Shown here piece after piece: positions 32,011 through 32,737 of a DNA stretch of 32,737 nucleotides. Position numbers and translations under genes: made by a program. Each line of letters begins with the position of its first letter. Positions within the stretch are counted from its first letter, which is position 1. The notes under the pieces are model-generated. The model was given only the letters and a program-made list of their open reading frames with translations, had not been told where the DNA came from and ran no database searches. Source of the DNA: Clostridia bacterium (lineage in GTDB: Bacteria > Bacillota > Clostridia > Monoglobales > Firm-18); NCBI GenBank assembly GCA_017397315.1, contig JAFQJA010000004.1:1-32737 (forward strand), in the 5' to 3' direction.

Positions 32011-32496
32011 ATGTATAATATCGGCGACAAAATTGTATATCCGATGCACGGTGCAGGAGTAATTGAAGCAATCGAGGTAAAAAAATTCCTGAAAGAAAAA
32101 AAATCATATTATATTATGAAAATCGCAACAAGCGGTATGGTGTTGATGATTCCAACGGATAATACTGAAGAAATCGGTATAAGAAGTATCGTTGACAAAC
32201 AAACTGCTCTTAAGGTTATCAAGGAATTTGCAACTCCTGTTGGCGAATTCAACGAAAACTGGAATAAGCGTTACCGAGAAAATATGCTTAAAATAAGAAC
32301 GGGTAATATTTTTGAGGTGTTAAAAGTAGTTAAGGATTTAATGGTGCATGACAAACAAAAGGGCCTGTCCACAGGGGAACGAAAAATGCTTAACAACTCC
32401 AAACACATTCTTTTAAGTGAACTTGTTCTTGCACAGAATAAAGATTATACATATTTGGATAAAATACTTGAAACTGAAATAGAAAAACTAGTATAA
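32011..32496 (+). CDS. CarD/CdnL family transcription regulator
   Basis: A 161-residue regulator that contacts the RNA polymerase beta subunit and stabilises open complexes. The N-terminal RNA-polymerase-interacting domain is about 1-60 (YNIGDKIVYPMHGAGVIEAI), and a helical DNA-binding region follows (NENWNKRYRENMLKIRTGN, GLSTGERKMLNNSKHILLSE). ATG 32011 is used because GGGGG lies 7 nt upstream and the family begins there; a GTG at 31990 would add seven residues without a good site. It has its own consensus promoter and terminator. Confidence 0.92.
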   Translation: MYNIGDKIVYPMHGAGVIEAIEVKKFLKEKKSYYIMKIATSGMVLMIPTDNTEEIGIRSIVDKQTALKVIKEFATPVGEFNENWNKRYRENMLKIRTGNIFEVLKVVKDLMVHDKQKGLSTGERKMLNNSKHILLSELVLAQNKDYTYLDKILETEIEKLV

Positions 32497-32498
32497 AA

Positions 32499-32536
32499 AA
32501 CAGGCTTTGTCGTTTGACAAATGCCTGTTTTATTTT
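32499..32536 (+). terminator. Terminator of the CarD-family gene
   Basis: AACAGGC-TTTGTC-GTTT-GACAAA-T-GCCTGTT (32499-32529) followed by a T-rich run, directly after the stop codon. Confidence 0.85.
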
Positions 32537-32589
32537 TGCTTTGTTTTGGTTTTTAATCTTGCTTTTCAAAAGGCGTTATTTTCCCTTTT

Positions 32590-32731
32590 GCCTTGTGTGG
32601 TGTGTGCATTTTTCTACACCCTTTTGGGGTGGACGAAAAATAGTGCAGATTGGACAAACTGAACCCGAAGGGGTGTGCCCGAAGGCGTACAAAGGTACGC
32701 CGAGAGGTGAAGTTTGTTCAAAACACAAGGC
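32590..32731. other. Highly structured intergenic element (ncRNA or palindromic repeat)
   Basis: Nested stems account for most of 142 nt. The outer stem is GCCTTGTGT (32590-32598) with ACACAAGGC (32723-32731). Arm 1 pairs TGCA and TTTTTC (32605-32614) with GAAAAA...TGCA (32635-32647) around a CACCC/GGGTG hairpin. Arm 2 pairs GGACAAACT (32652-32660) with AGTTTGTTC (32711-32719, one G.U pair) and encloses ACCC-GAAG-GGGT and GGCGTAC-AAAG-GTACGCC. No riboswitch, RNase P, SRP, 6S or tmRNA signature was recognised. Orientation is unknown. It could be a multi-copy repeat or a structured RNA. Confidence 0.55.
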
Positions 32732-32737
32732 TTATAA

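Noticed and set aside
32590-32731. Glycine or other known riboswitch
   Set aside because: CCGAAGG resembles part of the glycine aptamer, but the other conserved pieces are absent and the stem arrangement differs.

Overview
The window reads as an AT-rich, spore-forming member of the Clostridia (Firmicutes). SpoIIR, PdaA and SpoIVB point to endospore formation. The rpsF-ssb-rpsR cluster, RNase J, CarD, SLH-domain and dockerin proteins, GGAGG ribosome binding sites and frequent TTG/GTG starts fit a gut-type, mostly uncultured clostridium. No tRNA, rRNA, CRISPR array, transposase or integrase was seen.

Layout. 1-1245 (minus) holds a truncated polymorphic-toxin-like gene. 1508-8822 (plus) is a housekeeping cluster: ddl, murI, a DUF1934 protein, argS, a secreted protein, an S41 protease and an O-acetylhomoserine sulfhydrylase. 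8859-13056 (minus) carries a DegV protein, RNase J, SpoIIR and a WG-repeat lipoprotein. A small helical protein (plus) precedes rpsF-ssb-rpsR (minus). 14975-16848 is a second toxin-like gene with a membrane-anchored DUF3997 partner, bracketed by a perfect 24-bp direct repeat. Next to it is a frameshifted chimera of a dehydrogenase and an acyltransferase. 17881-22676 (plus) holds pdaA, spoIVB and a P-type ATPase behind a manganese (yybP-ykoY) riboswitch. 22730-24985 (minus) holds rpiB, a P-loop protein and pgi. 25130-29693 (plus) holds a cupin regulator, an acyl-CoA synthetase, a dockerin protein and a cohesin-like/SLH protein. 29770-31825 (minus) is a three-gene phage-tail-fibre-like module. 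A CarD regulator (plus) and a strongly folded intergenic element close the window.

The most interesting pattern links three separated loci: toxin gene A (1-1245), toxin gene B (15123-16340) and the tail-fibre-like module (31825-29770). Each has the same two-part upstream region: a 16-nt box ATGTC(A/G)(C/T)ATTTTG(A/T)C(A/G), then AAAGTTNNCGYGNNNTGT, then a -10 hexamer 26-27 nt after AAAGTT. The two boxes are 83 nt apart (start to start) in A and B and 71 nt apart in the third copy. Genes A and B share divergent peptidoglycan-binding-type repeats and lack recognisable signal peptides. I infer a small regulon of toxin and adhesion or delivery genes, with B apparently a mobile toxin-immunity cassette. 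All family assignments are from memory of sequence motifs; no searches were run.
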